Shown here: positions 17,572 through 25,335 of the stretch, one piece after another | Layout: each line of letters starts with the position of its first letter | Numbering within the stretch: the stretch's first letter is position 1 | Assembly (NCBI RefSeq): GCF_017104715.1 | Contig: NZ_JAAGPI010000004.1 | Span: 310,001-374,000 of the forward strand | DNA: 64,000 nucleotides | Origin: Burkholderia sp. Ac-20365 | GTDB lineage: Bacteria; Pseudomonadota; Gammaproteobacteria; Burkholderiales; Burkholderiaceae | Direction of reading: 5' to 3' | The notes under the pieces: generated by a model | The model's input: the letters and a program-made list of their open reading frames with translations, nothing else | What the model was told of the DNA's origin: nothing | Databases searched by the model: none | Program-made: the position numbers and the translations under genes

Positions 17572-17940
17572 TCAGGCGCTGGCGTGACGCTCTGCCTCAA
17601 CCGCCCGTTTCAACTGCTCGTGTGAAACCCCAGGACGAATAGTCTTCACGATCTCAAGCGCGCGGGTCAGCGCTTGCACCTTTGCTCCGTGCAAGGTCGG
17701 GTTGCTGCTTTCGGTTCCGTCGAATAGGTCTGCAAACGGGGCGTATTCGGGCCGTCGGTAGAAGTCGGCAAGAAACCATCGCCCTGCACGAGTTGTCTCC
17801 AGCATCAGGTCCATGCCGTCGATATTCGTGCGATTCCAGCTGTGGCCTGTCACCGCTCTTCCGAGATGCTCACCATAGACTGTATCGAAACGCTCATGGG
17901 TGTAATCCAGAATCTCGCTCAGTGTCTTCATTCGCTGCAT
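17572..17940 (-). CDS. Soluble hypothetical protein
   Basis: 122 residues, soluble, alpha/beta by composition, with no catalytic motif recognised. An in-frame ATG at 17931 is an alternative start. Part of the same minus-strand run. Confidence 0.6.
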   Translation of the reverse strand: MQRMKTLSEILDYTHERFDTVYGEHLGRAVTGHSWNRTNIDGMDLMLETTRAGRWFLADFYRRPEYAPFADLFDGTESSNPTLHGAKVQALTRALEIVKTIRPGVSHEQLKRAVEAERHASA

Positions 17941-17966
17941 GCCCTGAATTGCAGGATGTCCGTGTC

Positions 17967-18194
17967 CTAGGCGCGAACAAACATTCGCCGTCCGATCTCC
18001 AGCAACGCAGCGCCTGAGACCAGAATCGCCAACCCTGTAGCGACGGGATGGTTATAAGACTGTGTGAACATCCAGCCGAAGAAATTGAATCGCTGCATGA
18101 GATACGTAACGCCCGCAATTCCCCCGGCAAACAGAGCTATCGCCAGTATGCCAATTGCTATCTGGCCGGGTACTTCTCGTGTCGTCCGATCCAT
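17967..18194 (-). CDS. Small two-helix membrane protein
   Basis: 75 residues with membrane segments around 11-33 and 48-66 and a short aromatic loop (FNFFGWMF). It starts five bases after the preceding gene. Unknown family. Confidence 0.6.
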   Translation of the reverse strand: MDRTTREVPGQIAIGILAIALFAGGIAGVTYLMQRFNFFGWMFTQSYNHPVATGLAILVSGAALLEIGRRMFVRA

Positions 18195-18199
18195 CAGAG

Positions 18200-18394
18200 C
18201 TAGCCCCTCGTGTTGCCCTGGTGCTGCTCAAATTCGCTGTCCAATCTGCCCCACACGTCGAACACGCTGAACAGAACTACCACTATTAGCCCAGCGGCCG
18301 CTATCGGCCAGATATCGTGCGACGAGTACGCGGCATACACACCGGCAGCGACGATCGCGGAGCAGAGTGCCCCAATGAGTAGTGCAAGCTTCAT
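18200..18394 (-). CDS. Small two-helix membrane protein
   Basis: 64 residues with two membrane segments (about 3-20 and 28-46) and an acidic, Gln-rich tail. It starts one base after the stop of the upstream gene, so it is cotranslated. Unknown family. Confidence 0.6.
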   Translation of the reverse strand: MKLALLIGALCSAIVAAGVYAAYSSHDIWPIAAAGLIVVVLFSVFDVWGRLDSEFEQHQGNTRG

Positions 18395-18395
18395 G

Positions 18396-18686
18396 TCATT
18401 TCCACTGAATCAGTTTGCCAACAAAACAGGACAGAAATAGCGCCGCGCCAGCTACTACGATCTTCACGGCCAGCTTCGCCTGAGTGACCTGTTCGGCGTT
18501 GAGGCGCAGATCAGGCTGAAGGGTCGCTCGCCAGATGTGCAACTCGAACGCTCCTACGCCCATGATGCAGATGCCCAGTATGAATCCGGCACTCAATGCG
18601 CGGGAGACGATGAATCTCCGATGGATCACACTGGGCATCAAAGGGGTGCGCGGCGGTACGCAAAGGCGCCAGCACAGGAACTTCAT
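18396..18686 (-). CDS. Small two-helix membrane protein
   Basis: 96 residues from the ATG at 18686, preceded by AGGAG. A basic N-terminus (residues 1-28) is followed by a membrane helix around 29-50, a soluble loop and a second helix before the C-terminal IQWK. Unknown family. Confidence 0.6.
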   Translation of the reverse strand: MKFLCWRLCVPPRTPLMPSVIHRRFIVSRALSAGFILGICIMGVGAFELHIWRATLQPDLRLNAEQVTQAKLAVKIVVAGAALFLSCFVGKLIQWK

Positions 18687-18696
18687 CGTCTGTCTC

Positions 18697-19062
18697 CTAA
18701 ACAAGATTATCCTGTACCAGCCAGGCGCAGATCTGCTCGCGGACTACGGTGTCAGCCAGTCCGTATTCGCGGATGTCCTTCTTGAGATCCATCGGCAGAC
18801 GAGTCAGCAGTTCACGAAGGTCGTCGTCAGAGAGAGACTTTTCGGTGATAGTGAGAATTGCATCATGCAAACCTGGAAGGGAACTCACCAGAGCATGGGC
18901 GGCTTTGTTCGCCTCGTCGAACTCGCTCGTGCCGTCAGTTTGCGTGGGTCCGAAAATAGTCAGCCTCCCGCTCAACTTCGACATGGTGTCGAGCATTGAT
19001 TTGCCGCTACCCGGGTGACTGGTAATGAAGAACAGTTCGGCCCTTTGAGCGCTCGTGGTCAT
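18697..19062 (-). CDS. Soluble hypothetical protein
   Basis: 121 residues. SHPGSGKS near the N-terminus looks like a P-loop, but no Walker B follows and the chain is too short for a normal NTPase, so I do not call it one. The remainder is helical with many acidic residues. It lies ten bases from both neighbours' boundaries. Confidence 0.6.
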   Translation of the reverse strand: MTTSAQRAELFFITSHPGSGKSMLDTMSKLSGRLTIFGPTQTDGTSEFDEANKAAHALVSSLPGLHDAILTITEKSLSDDDLRELLTRLPMDLKKDIREYGLADTVVREQICAWLVQDNLV

Positions 19063-19072
19063 GATTTCCCTG

Positions 19073-19477
19073 TCAGTCAGCGGATCTCAGCCGTACAAAC
19101 TCGGCCTTGGCTTCAGCGGCGGTCATGCAGCGACCGTTGTTTCTTGCCACGAGCTTGTCGCATTCAGCCCGGGTCGAAATCTTGACTGCACCGGTACCGC
19201 CGCCGTCCTGGACGAGCAGATACGTATAGCGCTGGTCAAAGGACGCCGGCTCGAGAAGGATCCCGGCTCCGTTCTTCCGCACTACGACCTTGTCGCCGCT
19301 TTCTCGCCACGCCTTCGCATCGATCTTGGATGCACCCGGGACGCAACTGCCGTCGCTAAGTGGCGCAGACGTCGTGCCTTCGCGGAGGCAGACGACGTCA
19401 TTGTTCATGTCGGCAAATGCCCAATTCGTTTGGGACAGTCCAGCGGCTAACAGACAGAGAAAGAGGGCGTTTTTCAT
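19073..19477 (-). CDS. Small exported protein
   Basis: 134 residues with a signal peptide (1-22, cleavage after AFA). The mature part has four cysteines spaced as two pairs (VCLREG...GSCVPG and AECDKL...GRCMTA), probably disulfides. Second gene of the minus-strand run. Unknown family. Confidence 0.65.
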   Translation of the reverse strand: MKNALFLCLLAAGLSQTNWAFADMNNDVVCLREGTTSAPLSDGSCVPGASKIDAKAWRESGDKVVVRKNGAGILLEPASFDQRYTYLLVQDGGGTGAVKISTRAECDKLVARNNGRCMTAAEAKAEFVRLRSAD

Positions 19478-19917
19478 TGTGGATTTCCGGCAGAAGCAGG
19501 GCCGGGATTCCCGGCATGACGCCGAGTACCACCGGGTCGTTACTAGAGCGCACGGAAGCGTGATGTGAAAAGGAAGCTGGTGATTAGCCTCTGAGGCGAT
19601 AGATGTGGGCGAACACGGCGACCGTTATGGCAAGACCGATGAACTCCATGACTACCGTATGGTTCTCATACAGGGTGCGCAGACCTGTGACGCTGACAAG
19701 CCAGAAGACCGCCCAGAAAAAGCCGCCAATCAGAGCGACGCCCAGGGCAAGCCCGAGGGTTCCTGCCAGCAACCCGATAACCAGTCCCGGACCGCTTGTC
19801 AAGGGAACGGTCGCTCTGCCGATCCGGAACGCGAACATGCCGAGTGTCTCGCTTGCTGGCGGCAGTGGGCGGTGATTCAGCTCTTCAGCAGTGTAACCGA
19901 GGCGCTCGGCGAGGGAC

Positions 19918-19937
19918 CTAGAGCGTGTTAGGAACTT
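19918..19937. repeat. IS left end: CTAG target copy and terminal inverted repeat
   Basis: CTAG at 19918-19921, then the inverted repeat at 19922-19937. Confidence 0.85.
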
Positions 19938-20776
19938 TTGTTAAGAGCTGCAAAGTGGACAAGCATGAGCACGGAGAATACGACGAAGTGCAAACCCGCC
20001 AAGGTCTCGGGCAGCCGCTCGTAGTCTCTCGCCAGTCGGCGGAAACGGTTGAGCCAGCCGAAGCTGCGTTCGACCACCCAGCGGCGCGGCAGCAGCACAA
20101 AGCCCTTTTTTGCCTCCTGCAGCTTGATGACCTGAAGCTCAATGCCTTCGTCGAGCGCCGCCTGCGCAGGCTCTTCGCCGGTATAGCCCTGATCCGCAAA
20201 CGCCACCTTGACGGTTTGGCCCGTGGCTTGCTGCACCTGCCGCGCCAATTCACCGACCTGCGCGCGCTCCTGCTCGTTGGCTGGTGTCACATGCACTGCG
20301 AGCAGTTGCCCCAACGTGTCCACCGCCATGTGAACCTTGCTGCCTTTCTTGCGCTTGTACCCGTCATAGCCTGCGCGCGGGCCGCTCTCGCACGTCGATT
20401 GCAACGTGCGACCGTCGAGAATGACCGCGCTGGGTTGGCCCCGGCGGTCCTGCGCAACCCGGATCACCGAACGCAGATCGCTCACCATGGCCTCGAAGCA
20501 ACCTGCCTGAATCCAGCGCTGCGTCTGCTGGTAGACCAATTCCCACGGTGGAAAGTCGTTGGGCAGCAAACGCCACGGTGCGCCCGCGCGCACGATCCAG
20601 CGCAGTGCGTTGAACATCTCGCGCAACTCGTAGCGGCGCTGCGGCGCATCCTTGCTTATCAAGGTCAGATAGGGAGCAGCAAAATACCACTCCTCATCCG
20701 ACACATCCGTTGGGTAGGGCCTGCGTTTTTTCATCTCGCCAGGATACCAGGTCTGGCGGGAAGTTCCTAACACGCA
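19922..20776 (-). mobile_element. IS5-family insertion sequence, 855 bp
   Basis: The element carries one transposase gene and ends in 16-base inverted repeats that match at 15 positions (GCGTGTTAGGAACTT after one variable base). It is flanked by direct copies of CTAG at 19918-19921 and 20777-20780. Intact ends, an intact transposase and a restorable host gene all indicate a recent insertion. Confidence 0.9.
19928..20734 (-). CDS. IS5-family DDE transposase
   Basis: 268 residues from the ATG at 20734 (MKKRRPYP). The frame stays open further upstream, but that would run into the terminal repeat. The N-terminal DUF4096-type region ([36 protein letters not shown]) is followed by the DDE core: AVILDGRT (first Asp), FADQGYTG (second Asp) and [18 protein letters not shown] (Glu in the Y/W-(2)-R-(3)-E-(6)-K/R signature). 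It is complete and probably active. It reads in the same direction as the disrupted operon. Confidence 0.95.
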   Translation of the reverse strand: MKKRRPYPTDVSDEEWYFAAPYLTLISKDAPQRRYELREMFNALRWIVRAGAPWRLLPNDFPPWELVYQQTQRWIQAGCFEAMVSDLRSVIRVAQDRRGQPSAVILDGRTLQSTCESGPRAGYDGYKRKKGSKVHMAVDTLGQLLAVHVTPANEQERAQVGELARQVQQATGQTVKVAFADQGYTGEEPAQAALDEGIELQVIKLQEAKKGFVLLPRRWVVERSFGWLNRFRRLARDYERLPETLAGLHFVVFSVLMLVHFAALNKSS

Positions 20777-20780
20777 CTAG
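20761..20780. repeat. IS right end: terminal inverted repeat and CTAG target copy
   Basis: Inverted repeat at 20761-20776, then CTAG at 20777-20780. Confidence 0.85.
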
Positions 20781-20850
20781 TGGCTGGCTTTTCTTGTGAC
20801 ATCAACGGTCGAGTGTCCTGTGGTGAGAATCCGGCTCCAGTTACCGTATC

Positions 20851-20877
20851 TATTCGGCGCGTCTTGCGAAAAATTCA
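20851..20877 (-). promoter_or_regulatory. Recurrent sigma-28-like promoter element (copy 4), cut off from its operon by the IS
   Basis: On the minus strand TGAATTTT, 11 bases, GCCGAATA. It lies 48 bases before the original start at 20802. Transcription from here now runs into the IS and reads its transposase in the sense direction. Confidence 0.7.
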
Positions 20878-21150
20878 GTCGGGGGACGAATTTTTTTGGC
20901 TTTGAACCCGATACCCAATGGGCTGATCTCGTTCAATCGTCGAATTGGCGGGGGGCGGTGCACGTTTCGCGGCTGGCAGCGGCGAGGCGACCCAGAACTC
21001 CCGTCGCACCACCGGTGAGACTCGACGGACCTCAAGAAAACCCCTGGCCGCTGCCATCTCACAGGCGACGATGTAGTCATGCTCATCGGGGCGGGCGCCA
21101 AAACCGCCGAGGTTCGAGGCAGCGACGCGCACCTGTTCCAACGTAATCAC
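20875..21150 (-). CDS. Small hypothetical protein
   Basis: 91 residues from a GTG with a strong GGGAGG site. The first 55 residues look like a compact folded domain (AASNLGGFGARPDEHDYIVACEM avoided here in full: key features are DEHDYIVAC and RREFWVASP). The tail is proline-rich and low in structure. Its stop codon overlaps the -35 octamer of the next element. Unknown family. Confidence 0.55.
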   Translation of the reverse strand: MITLEQVRVAASNLGGFGARPDEHDYIVACEMAAARGFLEVRRVSPVVRREFWVASPLPAAKRAPPPANSTIERDQPIGYRVQSQKNSSPD

Positions 21151-21186
21151 GTTCTGCCTCCCACATCGGAGGCGACTTTCTCGGAT

Positions 21187-21687
21187 TCAGTCATTATCGT
21201 GGCGGGAAGCCCGCTGATCGTCGCGACGGTCAAGTTGCAGGACAAGGACGACGAAAACAATAAACAGTTCGGGCTCGGCCACTACCTCAAGGTCATGACG
21301 GTCGCGGACACTCAGGAGCCGCCCCTTGGCATGAGCCAGCGTCTCCCCGGCGTGCGAGACGTTGAAGCGCAGATCGAAGATGTTGCCGGCCACAGTCGCA
21401 CCGTCGCGCGGGCCGCCCACTGCGTAATAGCGGCGACGAAGGGCAAACACCTTTCGCCTGACTGAAAACTCTCCAAGCTCACCCGTAATCCGCCAGGTCG
21501 GGACGAACGAGAAGAGGCGCTTGCGCACCGTGCCGACTTCGGCGTCCCCGCGATAGAGTCGCCAGGTCGGGGAGAGGAGGGAAAACGATCCTTTCGCGCG
21601 ATATGCAAGCTCACCCCGGTCATCCGTGATATCGACGGCTCCGCGCAGAGACAAGAGCTTGTTGGCGACGCTTAACGTTCTCGGCAA
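21187..21687 (-). CDS. LURP-one-related (tubby C-terminal-like) protein
   Basis: 166 residues from a TTG start at 21687, chosen for the GAGGGGG site upstream and because the conserved fold begins there. The repeated strand pattern (KLLSLRGAVDITDD, YRAKGSFSLLSPTWRLY, GTVRKRLFSFVPTWRI, FSVRRKVFALRRRY) is that of LOR/scramblase-like 12-strand barrels around a hydrophobic helix; the helix is probably LFIVFVVLVLQL near the C-terminus. Such proteins bind membranes or lipid-like ligands. No partner is obvious here. Confidence 0.7.
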   Translation of the reverse strand: MPRTLSVANKLLSLRGAVDITDDRGELAYRAKGSFSLLSPTWRLYRGDAEVGTVRKRLFSFVPTWRITGELGEFSVRRKVFALRRRYYAVGGPRDGATVAGNIFDLRFNVSHAGETLAHAKGRLLSVRDRHDLEVVAEPELFIVFVVLVLQLDRRDDQRASRHDND

Positions 21688-21845
21688 TGTAGCCCCCTCT
21701 GATTTCGCTTTTTCATTCTGTGAAGCGCCAGCGCCCCCGACACTCAGGCGCCTGAACTCCCCGCCCGTGGTCACCGCATGCCAGGGAGAGCAACGCATTG
21801 AGAAAGTTGCCCCACAGTGCGTTTTCGGCAAGAAGCTCGCCGAGT

Positions 21846-22124
21846 TTAGAGCGGACGCGCTTTTTTTCGTTGGAGCGGCGTGACGACGCCTACAAGCCAA
21901 TCTACCAGCGGCGGCTGGAGAGGCAAGCCGACGGCGTGGCGGCGGGAGGCGTGAGGAGATGCCTTCACGCCTTCCGGGAGGGCATCCGCGAAGACGCGGG
22001 CGTTGGAGGTCTGGATTGAGTCGTCAAAGAGGTCGAGACGCTCGCGCACCAAGCTTTCCCGGTCTAACATCAGCTTGGCTCTGCCGATGCTGACCGAAGG
22101 AGTCGAAAGGGCAGACGCGTTCAA
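21846..22124 (-). CDS. Possible small hypothetical protein
   Basis: 92 residues from a TTG with AGGGAT upstream, 15 bases after the SRAP gene stop. The first 55 residues look protein-like (MLDRESLVRERLDLFDDS); the remainder is Pro/Arg-rich and less convincing, so a frameshift or chance ORF is possible. Confidence 0.35.
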   Translation of the reverse strand: MNASALSTPSVSIGRAKLMLDRESLVRERLDLFDDSIQTSNARVFADALPEGVKASPHASRRHAVGLPLQPPLVDWLVGVVTPLQRKKARPL

Positions 22125-22139
22125 CGATCCCTACTACGT

Positions 22140-23090
22140 TTAAGCCGCAAGTTTGTGCTCGTAGTACGGACGGTCCCGGTCATCAAGCAGCGCATATTGA
22201 AACGCTAGATTCTGTGGGTCCGGGTTCAGCCATGCATCGACGTTTTCCGGCTTGATAGGCACGATGCACCGATCGTGGCCCGCAGCGACGACTTCATCCG
22301 GCGGTTCGTCAGTGATGGCTGCAAAGGAGAGAAGGTCAGGATCCTTCCCGTTGGTCCAGCGCGACCACAGGCAAGCAACGAGCATCGGATGTTGAGGGTT
22401 CGGGTTGAACTCGATCACGACGTTCTCCTCTTCTTCGCCCTCCCGGAGCGTGCGGCCCTCCAGTCGATGCCGCTTCACGTTCTCATAGAACGCGTCGACG
22501 ATGAGGATCCCGTGCGTATAGCCGAAGAGTGGGCGCCAGAAGCCATCAAGGCTGTCGCGTCGGGAATTGTAAGTGCCGGGGAAGCGCGTGTCGTATGAAG
22601 CTGGCTTTCCGGCGATCCTGCATTGGTAGCGCATCGGTTTGACGACCTTCTGCCCATCCTCGACGACAATCACCGGCGCATAGTCTCCGGGGAAAAACCG
22701 CGAGTCGCGGCGCTTCCATGTCGTGCGCCACAGATCTTCGAGTTTTCGCATGGTATGGTCGATCTTGTCGGTCGCGATGCGCTTGCTTTCCGAGGCGGCC
22801 TTGGTGACTTTCAATTGGAGTGCGCGGTCTGCCTTCGCGAGGCGTTCACGCTGCGCAAAGAGAGTCTGCTCGAGCGTCGTCGCCTGCCCAGCACGGAAAC
22901 GGCCAATCAGGTCCGCGACGTCACCTTCCCCGCCGGTAACGAATTCGTCCTCGATTGCCTTGGGGAGCTTGATCCGCGCGCCATCTGCCCGCGCCATGAA
23001 CAGGCGCGCGAACTCGTCAAAATCAATGCGCGCACCGAAGGCCCGCACGTATTTCCGGTAGTCGGCGACAAGCTGGGCGGAATAGCACAC
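22140..23090 (-). CDS. SRAP-domain protein (HMCES/YedK family)
   Basis: 316 residues. MCYSAQ at the N-terminus supplies the catalytic Cys2 that forms a thiazolidine link to abasic sites in single-stranded DNA. The family's other active-site positions are visible: NSRRDSL (Asn), VDAFYEN (Glu) and GHDRCIVPI (His). It is longer than the usual 220-240 residues because of a charged helical insert at about residues 45-125. It probably protects abasic sites; a uracil-DNA-glycosylase-like gene sits directly upstream. Confidence 0.85.
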   Translation of the reverse strand: MCYSAQLVADYRKYVRAFGARIDFDEFARLFMARADGARIKLPKAIEDEFVTGGEGDVADLIGRFRAGQATTLEQTLFAQRERLAKADRALQLKVTKAASESKRIATDKIDHTMRKLEDLWRTTWKRRDSRFFPGDYAPVIVVEDGQKVVKPMRYQCRIAGKPASYDTRFPGTYNSRRDSLDGFWRPLFGYTHGILIVDAFYENVKRHRLEGRTLREGEEEENVVIEFNPNPQHPMLVACLWSRWTNGKDPDLLSFAAITDEPPDEVVAAGHDRCIVPIKPENVDAWLNPDPQNLAFQYALLDDRDRPYYEHKLAA

Positions 23091-23232
23091 GTCGAACTCC
23101 AGAAGTTAGGCACCCCCAGATGATAACGGACGGCGCGCTTTCCCCTCCCGACGTCGCGCCCTGTCAGCGCAGTCGACCACGCACTGCGCTTCGTCGGTTC
23201 CGAGGATTTCTCTGACGACGGCGCTCAATATT

Positions 23233-24021
23233 TCAGTTCAGGGGACCGAGTGCGGCGACGCGCACCTGGAGTTGTTCCCGGATCGCGTCGAGCTTCGCGG
23301 CGTCGGTTTTCGCGGACAGGGCCTCCCGCGCCTTCCGGCCAAGGAAGTAGGCGATCCGCTCCGCATTCGCGCCGGACGGGTGTGGCAGACCATGCAGCAC
23401 CTTGTCAGGCGGCACGACGCCTCGCGCGACGAGCCAGTCCAACCCCTCGCTTACCTTAGGCCCAAGCGGGATATAAACGGCGTCGGGCAGGGACCGCGCC
23501 TCGTTGGCGAAATGCTGCTCAATCTGAGCTTTCAGAAATTCGGACCGGGTCATTCCGGGCGCGCCGTTGTAGTTCGCGCCGTCGACGAACACGGGATGCC
23601 GGAGGATAGATGTGGTCTGAATGAGGTCGCCGGCGGCGCCAAACAGCGCCTCGCATGAAGGCAACTGGAGCCAGCGGTTCAGGCCGATGTGGTCGAGCAG
23701 TGCGATGAGATTGGGACGCATGGCGCCGCTGAAAGCGCCGGTCTGCTTGGCGGCGCGCAGTGCATCGGCGTGCGTCGCGCCGCCGCGCAGCCGATCCTGC
23801 GCCTCGCGCATGGCGTTTTTCCATTGGGTGAATCCGGGCGTGATACCCACGAGGACAAGGCGCGCTTTGGGGTTCACGTAGTCGAACGGAACGTAGTAGC
23901 TTGACAGTGGACCTTGGCGACCGAGCAAAAACGTCTCAGGAATGTCGCGGGGGGACTGCACGCGGGCCAGGTCGAGCCTCCCCATATCTGCTGCGAACCG
24001 CGCGAAAAAATCGCTCTGCAT
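23233..24021 (-). CDS. Uracil-DNA-glycosylase-superfamily protein
   Basis: 262 residues. The first motif GITPGFTQWKNA resembles the water-activating loop of the superfamily, and LPHPSGANAERI resembles the C-terminal HPSxxN loop that grips DNA. The middle helix region is long. Activity on uracil is not assured because motif 1 lacks the classic GQDPYH. It lies upstream of the SRAP gene on the same strand, which fits making and then shielding abasic sites. Confidence 0.75.
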   Translation of the reverse strand: MQSDFFARFAADMGRLDLARVQSPRDIPETFLLGRQGPLSSYYVPFDYVNPKARLVLVGITPGFTQWKNAMREAQDRLRGGATHADALRAAKQTGAFSGAMRPNLIALLDHIGLNRWLQLPSCEALFGAAGDLIQTTSILRHPVFVDGANYNGAPGMTRSEFLKAQIEQHFANEARSLPDAVYIPLGPKVSEGLDWLVARGVVPPDKVLHGLPHPSGANAERIAYFLGRKAREALSAKTDAAKLDAIREQLQVRVAALGPLN

Positions 24022-24080
24022 GGTTTTCTGTTGTCTCGTGGGTGTGGCGCCACGTGGCGGGCGCAGGGCTGATCATACTG

Positions 24081-24130
24081 GACGATACTTTACTGTTGTT
24101 CCATTTGGGGTAAAATATCGTCTCAAATGG
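24081..24130 (+). promoter_or_regulatory. Promoter and operator of the RES-Xre module
   Basis: Inverted repeat GACGATACTTTAC (24081-24093) against GTAAAATATCGTC (24110-24122), 12 of 13 positions matching. It covers a -10 box TAAAAT (24111-24116) and a possible -35 TTTACT. A second pair, CCATTTG (24101-24107) and CAAATGG (24124-24130), is nested with it. Autorepression by the Xre-family antitoxin is expected for this family. Confidence 0.6.
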
Positions 24131-24144
24131 CACAGGAGCAAATC

Positions 24145-24711
24145 ATGGCAAAGCGTGAAATTGGGGCTGCATCGCAGCGTCAGGCGAAAGTTGGTCGCGC
24201 GTTGCCGGCAAAGCGAGCGATTGCTGCCGAGGCCGCGGCGGAAGGGAAAATGAGGATCCGCTTGCCCTTCGATGTGATGGACTTCCGGAAAGCCTACCGT
24301 TCGTCGAGCGTCGATCGGATTCAGGTGATCAAGGCTGGCGTCTCTGCAAAGAGCGTCTACGACCTCGCCACCGCCCTGAAAGTCAGTCAGGACGTCGTCA
24401 TCAAGTATCTCGGCCTTTCGAAGTCGACGGTCAACCGGAAAGCGCAGGCAGACGATACGCTCAGTACAGATCAGGGAGAGCGCGTGCTCGGGATGTCGAA
24501 GCTCATCGGGTTGGTCCAGACCGTCGTCGACGAGTCCGGCGATCCCGATGTGGCGAAGGATTTCGACGCGGCGCAGTGGCTCGAAGAGTGGCTGTCGCAA
24601 CCGAACCCGGCGCTCGGAGGGATGTTGCCGTCGGCCTATCTGGACACGCACGAAGGACAGGAAGTGCTCGCCGCGCTGATTGGTCAGATGCAGAGCGGTG
24701 CGTACGCATGA
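24145..24711 (+). CDS. Xre/MbcA/ParS-type antitoxin of a RES-Xre pair
   Basis: 188 residues from the ATG at 24145, chosen for CAGGAG upstream. A basic N-terminal tail is followed by a degenerate Xre-like helix-turn-helix (YDLATALKVSQDVVIKYLGLSKSTVNRKAQ) and the DUF2384 C-terminal domain (DAAQWLEEWLSQPNPALGGMLPSAYLDT...GQEVL). Such antitoxins block the RES toxin's active site with the C-terminal domain and repress their own promoter. The stop overlaps the toxin start. Confidence 0.9.
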   Translation: MAKREIGAASQRQAKVGRALPAKRAIAAEAAAEGKMRIRLPFDVMDFRKAYRSSSVDRIQVIKAGVSAKSVYDLATALKVSQDVVIKYLGLSKSTVNRKAQADDTLSTDQGERVLGMSKLIGLVQTVVDESGDPDVAKDFDAAQWLEEWLSQPNPALGGMLPSAYLDTHEGQEVLAALIGQMQSGAYA

Positions 24712-25190
24712 CGGTATCTCTGTGGCGGATAGCCGCGCTTACGCCGGCCTATCCGGCCGAAGACATGTCGGGAGGGGGCGCCAAGGCGACGGGCGGGCGC
24801 TGGAATGCCAAAGGCACAGCGGTGCTGTACACGTCGGAGAGCCGCGCGCTGGCGTGCCTCGAAACGGTAGTGCATGTCGTCAGTGGCGGGCTGCCGCTCA
24901 ATCGGATCCTCGTGCGAATCGACGTGCCGGACGATGTCTGGCGCGCGGCGACCATTTTCGACGGGGCCGATCCACAAAACGTAGGCTGGGACGTTGACCC
25001 GGCGGGAAAGGTTAGTATCGACGCTGGCACGAACTGGGCGAACGGCGTCGCCAGTTCACTCCTGATTGTGCCTTCCGTCATCGTCCCGGAAGAGCGGAAC
25101 ATCCTGATCAATCCCGGTCACCCGGATACGGCGAAGCTCACTCCGACGAAGATCCGGAAGTGGACGTACGACAGCCGGCTGAAGCGGTAG
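24708..25190 (+). CDS. RES-domain toxin
   Basis: 160 residues from the ATG at 24708, overlapping the antitoxin stop (ATGA). Conserved RES positions are visible: GGRWNAKGTAVLYTSES (Arg and Tyr of the NAD site), CLETVVH (Glu) and the C-terminal ILINPGHP. RES toxins degrade or phosphorolyse NAD+ and stop growth. It is complete and appears intact. Confidence 0.9.
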   Translation: MTVSLWRIAALTPAYPAEDMSGGGAKATGGRWNAKGTAVLYTSESRALACLETVVHVVSGGLPLNRILVRIDVPDDVWRAATIFDGADPQNVGWDVDPAGKVSIDAGTNWANGVASSLLIVPSVIVPEERNILINPGHPDTAKLTPTKIRKWTYDSRLKR

Positions 25191-25234
25191 GGGCTGCGCC
25201 GGGGCGCGGGCGATCGGTTTTCACCAGACCTCAC

Positions 25235-25261
25235 TGAATATTTCCGCGGTTCCGTCGATGA
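25235..25261 (+). promoter_or_regulatory. Recurrent sigma-28-like promoter element (copy 5)
   Basis: TGAATATT, 11 bases, GTCGATGA, 74 bases before the AAA ATPase start at 25336. It departs from the consensus at one position in each half, and is the only copy in front of clearly cytoplasmic enzymes. Confidence 0.5.
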
Positions 25262-25335
25262 GGTGGGTGGGCGCATTTGTGGCCCAGGACCTAGCCACCC
25301 ATCGGATAACAGGCACAGCGCCAGGAGCCGCGGAC

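Larger units (their letters stand above)
19584..20802 (-). pseudogene. Membrane-protein gene split by an IS5-family insertion
   Basis: The 3' part (19584-19917) encodes a two-helix membrane protein and could start at an internal ATG at 19838. The 5' part lies beyond the IS: an ATG at 20802 reads nine codons into the CTAG target site. Removing the IS and one CTAG copy joins the two parts into one open frame of 119 codons, with an added hydrophilic N-terminal segment of about 35 residues containing LAERLGYTAEELN. The recurrent promoter element lies 48 bases upstream of 20802. The insertion is therefore a simple, recent disruption of the first gene of this operon. Confidence 0.85.

Noticed and set aside
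18697..19062. P-loop NTPase based on SHPGSGKS
   Set aside because: The chain is too short and no Walker B or other NTPase motif follows.
19925..20770. 281-codon plus-strand ORF
   Set aside because: It mirrors the IS transposase on the other strand and has no recognisable protein features.
20889..20918. Another copy of the promoter element on the plus strand
   Set aside because: CGAATTTT and CCCGATAC are 12 rather than 11 bases apart and no plus-strand gene follows.
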